This document shows, piece after piece, positions 60,306 to 64,000 of a DNA stretch of 64,000 nucleotides (positions are counted from its first letter, which is position 1; each line of letters starts with the position of its first letter). The position numbers were made by a program, and so were the translations under genes. The stretch lies in contig DYJE01000009.1 in the NCBI GenBank assembly GCA_020723285.1, forward strand, positions 62,001 to 126,000, read 5' to 3'. The notes below the pieces were generated by a model. That model did not search any database. It was not told the origin of the DNA and saw only the letters and a program-made list of their open reading frames with translations. The DNA comes from Desulforapulum autotrophicum (lineage in GTDB: Bacteria; Desulfobacterota; Desulfobacteria; Desulfobacterales; Desulfolunaceae).

Positions 60306-61061
60306 TTAACAGGTGAATAAAACATCGGAACCGGGTTTACCTGATGTATATGTCCTCTCGCGGAACGTGATTGTGCCGTCATGGGCCATGAGGATCACGG
60401 CGGACGACCGGGTACCGTAAGTGGGGCTCGTGATGAAAACGGACGACAGCATGCGTTCCCAGTCAAGGCCGATGCCGGTGTCGGGGAGCCGGTCGTCCGG
60501 CGGGGTCCAGGTGTCCCTGAGCATGTCGAACAGACGGTCGGTCCATGTGTCTTCGCTGTGTGAAAGGATGTCAGCCAGGGCTTTTTTACCCCGTTCGACT
60601 TTGGGCCAGGCTGTGTCGAGAAAGGCGTTGCAGAGGCCGTGGATGCCGGGTTTAACTGGCTGAAGGCCTTCCCCGAGATTTGAATAATAAAACAGGCTGT
60701 CGCGGTCTCCCGCAAGGATGTTGAAGCCGCTGTACAATGCGGCGAAAGAACGGATGGATTCAAGGTAGGCCCCCGGAGCATCGGCGTTTTCGAGATACCG
60801 TGAAACGAGCAGCCCTCTGGACGGCCCGTCTTTTTTTAACGCCCCAAGATTTCTGAAATTGGTCAGAGCCCCGATTTTTCCGTCTCTTGTCACGCCGAGC
60901 CAGGTGCCCAGGCTCCGTTCGTCCCGGCCCGCGAGAATACATGGGTTTTCCGGCCAGAAGTTTAGGGGGCTTGTGGGCCGTTCGTGGAATTCGTCGCGGT
61001 TGGCGGCGAGGATCAGGCGATAGCGCGGATGGTTCATGTAGGAAAACAAAATCAGACACAT
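60306..61061 (-). CDS. NRDE/TANGO2 family protein (251 aa)
   Basis: It starts MCLILFSYMNHPRYRLILAA followed by the family-naming NRDE and FHERPTSP. GRDERSLGTWLGVTRDGKIG, LTNFRN and SRGLLVSRYL follow, all hallmark blocks. The N-terminal Cys after Met could be a nucleophile, as in Ntn-type amidohydrolases, but activity is unknown. TANGO2 relatives have been linked to haem handling. It diverges from the thiolase gene. Confidence 0.9.
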   Translation of the reverse strand: MCLILFSYMNHPRYRLILAANRDEFHERPTSPLNFWPENPCILAGRDERSLGTWLGVTRDGKIGALTNFRNLGALKKDGPSRGLLVSRYLENADAPGAYLESIRSFAALYSGFNILAGDRDSLFYYSNLGEGLQPVKPGIHGLCNAFLDTAWPKVERGKKALADILSHSEDTWTDRLFDMLRDTWTPPDDRLPDTGIGLDWERMLSSVFITSPTYGTRSSAVILMAHDGTITFRERTYTSGKPGSDVLFTC

Positions 61062-61193
61062 ACTGTCACACCGGTTTTCGTCATTGTTTTTTTAACGGCT
61101 ATTTGGTAATCTTATGGACTGTTATTTAGCAGATTTTTTAATGATAACAAAGGTTTTATATATTCATTCACTTCAAATTTAAGGAGGGTTACC

Positions 61194-62480
61194 ATGAGAG
61201 AAGTTGTTATTGTTAGCGGTTCGAGAACAGCCGTGGGCGCGTTCGGCGGCGGTCTGAAAAGTGTGGAAGTGATCGATCTGGGCGCGGCGGTCATGCATGA
61301 AACGCTTAAAAAAATGAACCTTAAACCGGCGGTGAGCGATGAAATGAAAGCCATCGGCCCGGACGCCCTGAAAGACCAGGGTCAGGTCGATCTTGAGAAA
61401 AAAGCCATGGCCTGGGACGGCGCGGCCAAACCCATCGTCATCGATGAAATCATCATGGGCAACGTGCTCCAGGCCGCCAAAGGCCAGAACACCACTCGCC
61501 AGGCCATGATCAAAGCCGGTTTTCCCAAGGAAACCCCCGCGTTCACCATCAACAAAATCTGCGGTTCAGGCCTCAAAGCCATCGCCTTGGGTGCCAGCGC
61601 CATCATGGCCGGTGACGCCGACGTGGTCATCGCCGGCGGCCAGGAAAGCATGAGCAACGCGCCCATGGCCCTTCCCAACGCCCGCTGGGGTCACCGGATG
61701 GAACTCACCGGCGTGGGTCAGGTTTACGACCTCATGGTGTTCGACGGCCTTTATGAAATTTTTTACGGATACCACATGGGCATCACCGCTGAAAACATCG
61801 TCGAAAAATACAACATCACCCGCGAGGAACAGGACCAGCTGGCCCTTCTGAGCCATCAGCGCGCCATGGCCGCCATCAACAGCGGCGTGTTCAAGGATGA
61901 GATCGTGGACATCGTGATGAAATCCAGAAAAGGCGACACCGTGTTCAACGTGGATGAACGCCCCATGGAAACCACCCTTGAAAAACTCGCCGCCATGAAA
62001 CCGGCCTTCAAGAAAGACGGAAGCGTCACCGCCGGTAACGCCTCGGGCATTAACGACGGCGCGGCCTGCGTTCTGATGATGAGTGCTGAAAAAGCCAAGG
62101 AACTGGGCCTTGAGCCCATCGTGAAAATCAAAGCCTTTGCCAGCGGCGGTCTTGATCCGGCTTACATGGGTCTTGGACCTGTTCCCGCTGTCCGCAAAGT
62201 TCTCAAACGCACGGGCATGAAAATCGAAGACATCGACATGATCGAGCTGAACGAAGCGTTCGCGGCTCAGGCCATCGGCTGCATGAAAGAGCTGGGCATT
62301 CCCGTGGACAAACCCAATGAACTGGGCAGCGGCATTTCCATCGGTCACCCCATCGGCTGCACCGGTGCGCGTCAGATGGTGTCCGGCATGTACCATATGA
62401 AACGCAACGGCTACAAAACCGGTCTCATCTCCATGTGCATCGGCGGCGGTATGGGTATGGCCATGATCGTCGAGCGATAA
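61194..62480 (+). CDS. Acetyl-CoA acetyltransferase with an N-terminal insertion (428 aa)
   Basis: A thiolase with nucleophile Cys123 in NKICGSGLKAIALG, the NEAFAAQ motif, the His in IGHPIGCTGARQ, and the second Cys in SMCIGGGMGMAM. About 35 extra residues (43-80, including MAWDGAAKP) separate the first two parts of the fold, making it longer than the 390-400 typical. A strong AAGGAGGGT site precedes the ATG. It is a separate single gene ended by a strong terminator. It differs clearly from the thiolase at 7.7 kb, so the cell has at least two. Confidence 0.93.
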   Translation: MREVVIVSGSRTAVGAFGGGLKSVEVIDLGAAVMHETLKKMNLKPAVSDEMKAIGPDALKDQGQVDLEKKAMAWDGAAKPIVIDEIIMGNVLQAAKGQNTTRQAMIKAGFPKETPAFTINKICGSGLKAIALGASAIMAGDADVVIAGGQESMSNAPMALPNARWGHRMELTGVGQVYDLMVFDGLYEIFYGYHMGITAENIVEKYNITREEQDQLALLSHQRAMAAINSGVFKDEIVDIVMKSRKGDTVFNVDERPMETTLEKLAAMKPAFKKDGSVTAGNASGINDGAACVLMMSAEKAKELGLEPIVKIKAFASGGLDPAYMGLGPVPAVRKVLKRTGMKIEDIDMIELNEAFAAQAIGCMKELGIPVDKPNELGSGISIGHPIGCTGARQMVSGMYHMKRNGYKTGLISMCIGGGMGMAMIVER

Positions 62481-62498
62481 AATGTAACATGTCATACG

Positions 62499-62530
62499 GA
62501 CGCCGTCCTTTCCGGCGGCGTCTTTTTTTT
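62499..62530 (+). terminator. Intrinsic terminator of the thiolase transcript
   Basis: GACGCCG / CGGCGTC with a 10-base internal loop region is followed by eight T. It lies 19 bases after the stop codon. Confidence 0.92.
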
Positions 62531-62605
62531 ATCCGCAGTTCCGGTTCAAGGGCTGTGGAATGAACCGTCAAACGATTTGCATCAGGGGAGGGGAGGGGAG
62601 CAGGA

Positions 62606-63094
62606 ATGACGACGGATCAGGACATTGACAGAATCATGATGACGCTGACCATCATCTGGTTTGCGCTTTTCAGCGCTCTGGCTGCCTATGTGGCCATTGG
62701 TCTGTTATTTTTAAAGAATGTGACAGGACCCGTCTTGGACCCGTCGCAGTTCAACATCATCAAAATCGCCTTTTACGGTGTTTCACTGCCCGCTGTCATG
62801 GCCGCAGGTGTTTTCAAGCGGCGGGTTCTTGCGGGGAAGCTTGGAGCCAATCCGGCGAGGAAAACCGGTAACCCGGCGGCCCAGCGGTACATCTCCGCCG
62901 TGGTTCTGTCCCTCGGCATCTGCGAAATTCCCGCCATCAACGGTTTTATCCTTTACGTTTTAGGAAAAAACCAGCGGGACCTTCTTCTTCTCATCATGTT
63001 CTCCGCCGCCGCCATGCTGTACAACAAGCCCCGGCGGGAGGAATTCATGGCGGTTATCCAGGGGTTTTCCGACGGGGAAATCAAAGAAGGGTAA
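62606..63094 (+). CDS. Hypothetical membrane protein (162 aa)
   Basis: Not recognised. Four hydrophobic segments span about residues 14-36 (IIWFALFSALAAYVAIGLLF), 50-66, 94-116 and 124-140. A purine-rich GGGGAGGGGAGGGG tract serves as the ribosome-binding region. There are no catalytic motifs. Its neighbours (thiolase, toxin-antitoxin) give no clue. Confidence 0.65.
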   Translation: MTTDQDIDRIMMTLTIIWFALFSALAAYVAIGLLFLKNVTGPVLDPSQFNIIKIAFYGVSLPAVMAAGVFKRRVLAGKLGANPARKTGNPAAQRYISAVVLSLGICEIPAINGFILYVLGKNQRDLLLLIMFSAAAMLYNKPRREEFMAVIQGFSDGEIKEG

Positions 63095-63256
63095 GGCTGT
63101 GTTTGAGAAATGGCATGCATGAACGTATGTCGAATGTCTGGATTACTGTCACGAAAAACGTTTTGGTGGGCGGGGTTTATTAATCGCTTACAACTATGTG
63201 TTGCTTTCACGATACTTCTGGTTGTACAGTTAAAGATACAAACGGGAGGATGTAAA

Positions 63257-63538
63257 ATGAAAAAATTATCAAATATTGTACCTGTGAGTGACTTAAGACA
63301 GGATGCGGCTAAACTTTTGAAACAATTGCAAACCAATGAAGAACCCTTGATTATTACACAAAGAGGAAGGGCCAGCGCTGTAATGCTTGGGGTTGAGGCA
63401 TATGAAAAACTTGAACACGAAAAAGAAATATTACGTTTATTGGCAAAGGGCGAAAAGGAAATTGAAGCCGGTATTGGATATGATTTAGTTACGGTCCTTG
63501 CTGAAGCGGATGTTTTTTTAAATAAGGACTCCCTGTGA
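63257..63538 (+). CDS. Phd/YefM antitoxin (93 aa)
   Basis: MKKLSNIVPVSDLRQDAAKL, then EPLIITQRGRASAVMLGVEAY is the Phd/YefM fold that binds operator DNA. The Glu-rich tail binds the toxin. ATG at 63257 has GGGAGG upstream; the longer open frame has no fold. It overlaps relE by 4 bases. Confidence 0.88.
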   Translation: MKKLSNIVPVSDLRQDAAKLLKQLQTNEEPLIITQRGRASAVMLGVEAYEKLEHEKEILRLLAKGEKEIEAGIGYDLVTVLAEADVFLNKDSL

Positions 63539-63825
63539 AAATTCAATTCACACCAACGGCAAAAAAACAATTCCTCTCGGCTCTGTCATATATTCGTAGA
63601 GACAAACCTTCTGCCGCCGTCAATTTTCGTAATCGTGCTGAAAAAATTTTAAAAAGGCTTGAAGATTTTCCGGAGTCTGGAAGAATCATTCCAGAATTTT
63701 CGGACCTCTCTTACAGAGAGGTCATAATTCCTCCCTACCGGTTTTTTTACAAAATTAAAGCTGAGATTATCTGGGTGGTTGCTGTCTGGCATAGTGCTCA
63801 ACTTCCAAAAGAGCCAGTACACTAA
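63535..63825 (+). CDS. RelE/ParE-family toxin (96 aa)
   Basis: MKIQFTPTAKKQFLSALSYI, FRNRAEKILKRLEDFPESGR, SYREVIIPPYRFFYKI and VAVWHSAQLP have the ParE/RelE order of helix pair and strands. The GTG start overlaps the antitoxin stop (GTGA). Whether it targets mRNA on the ribosome or gyrase is not clear from sequence. Confidence 0.87.
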   Translation: MKIQFTPTAKKQFLSALSYIRRDKPSAAVNFRNRAEKILKRLEDFPESGRIIPEFSDLSYREVIIPPYRFFYKIKAEIIWVVAVWHSAQLPKEPVH

Positions 63826-64000
63826 CGCCAACAAGCCACTTGCAGCGGATCGGGTTTTAGCGCGCAGAGCATGGGATATTAGGGGGCGTTGTCGATAAAC
63901 GATTCGCTGAGGCCTCTGATCATGCTCGTTGAAAACAATCAATTGTTTTAAACTATTCTGTGCCGTCCGCAGAACACGAACAGGCCCTTGGTCCCGTCCG
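63826..64000. other. Window end, no supported gene
   Basis: About 175 bases after the relE gene. A 16-residue minus-strand frame running off the window could be the tail of a gene, but is too short to call. Confidence 0.4.

Noticed and set aside
63826-63890. attC-like sequence after the relE gene (AACGCCAACAAGCC ... GGCGTTGT)
   Set aside because: The outer bases resemble integron recombination sites and toxin-antitoxin cassettes are common there, but the inner arms do not pair and there is no second site upstream of the module.
63948-63998. Minus-strand frame ending FVFCGRHRIV at the window edge
   Set aside because: Only 16 residues are visible, so it cannot be told from chance.
1-64000. 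CRISPR arrays, complete insertion sequences and prophage genes
   Set aside because: No regular spaced repeats, no transposase or phage structural genes were found; only small repeat elements are present.

Overview
The window looks like a chromosomal segment of an anaerobic deltaproteobacterium (Desulfobacterota, probably the Desulfobacterales group). The evidence is two acetyl-CoA acetyltransferases, the tail of an acyl-CoA dehydrogenase of the type these fatty-acid and aromatic degraders carry, an oxygen-sensitive double-cubane reductase with its ATP-driven activator, a PEP-CTERM protein, and PilZ and DUF4388 proteins. This placement is inference from gene content; no rRNA or other phylogenetic marker is present. 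Most of the window is ordinary housekeeping DNA, interrupted by many small toxin-antitoxin modules and their remains.

Layout. 1-7.5 kb: acyl-CoA dehydrogenase tail, PIN/RHH module, mtgA, the glpX-recX-trmO group, a relB/yoeB module whose toxin needs a -1 frameshift, a PIN-DUF2442 chimera, and a DUF6922/AbiEii pair. 7.7-16.1 kb: a minus-strand series running plsB, MurU-AmgK fusion, DapB, peptide-binding protein, thiolase. 16.5-21.2 kb: small membrane protein, RNase HI, NamZ-like muramidase, class I adenylate cyclase, tRNA-Leu(GAG). 21.2-26.3 kb: gap-tpiA-secG, a lipid-transfer-like HEAT protein, vapBC. 26.4-32.2 kb: an efflux operon in which the RND pump and the TolC-type outer-membrane channel are one 1469-residue ORF, preceded by a strong promoter with an operator-like palindrome. 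32.5-38.2 kb: putative outer-membrane protein, dead BrnTA module, tRNA-Thr(CGT), EamA exporter, and a fusion of an EndoQ-like nuclease with a UvrD helicase. 38.2-43 kb: repeat elements, double-cubane reductase and activase, AbrB/VapC module, decayed Schlafen-type gene. 43-47.8 kb: MBL hydrolase and MarR regulator sharing an operator, EamA transporter, polar amino-acid ABC transporter. 48.4-57.6 kb: DUF4388-Lcl protein, PilZ protein, a giant PKD-repeat lipoprotein and a PEP-CTERM protein. 57.9-63.8 kb: Gcr-type membrane protein, DUF488 fragment, NRDE protein, second thiolase, Phd/RelE module.

How genes work together. NamZ and MurU-AmgK would form a MurNAc recycling route: NamZ releases MurNAc, AmgK phosphorylates it, MurU makes UDP-MurNAc. 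mtgA adds wall synthesis. gap, tpiA and glpX serve gluconeogenesis. The reductase and its activase form a redox pair. The DUF4388, PilZ, PKD and PEP-CTERM genes suggest a surface or matrix module. The most unusual items are the RND-TolC single ORF, the EndoQ-UvrD fusion, the yoeB frameshift at a perfect slippery heptamer, and the vitellogenin-like lipid-transfer candidate. Eight toxin-antitoxin loci, four of them broken or rearranged, record repeated small insertions and decay.
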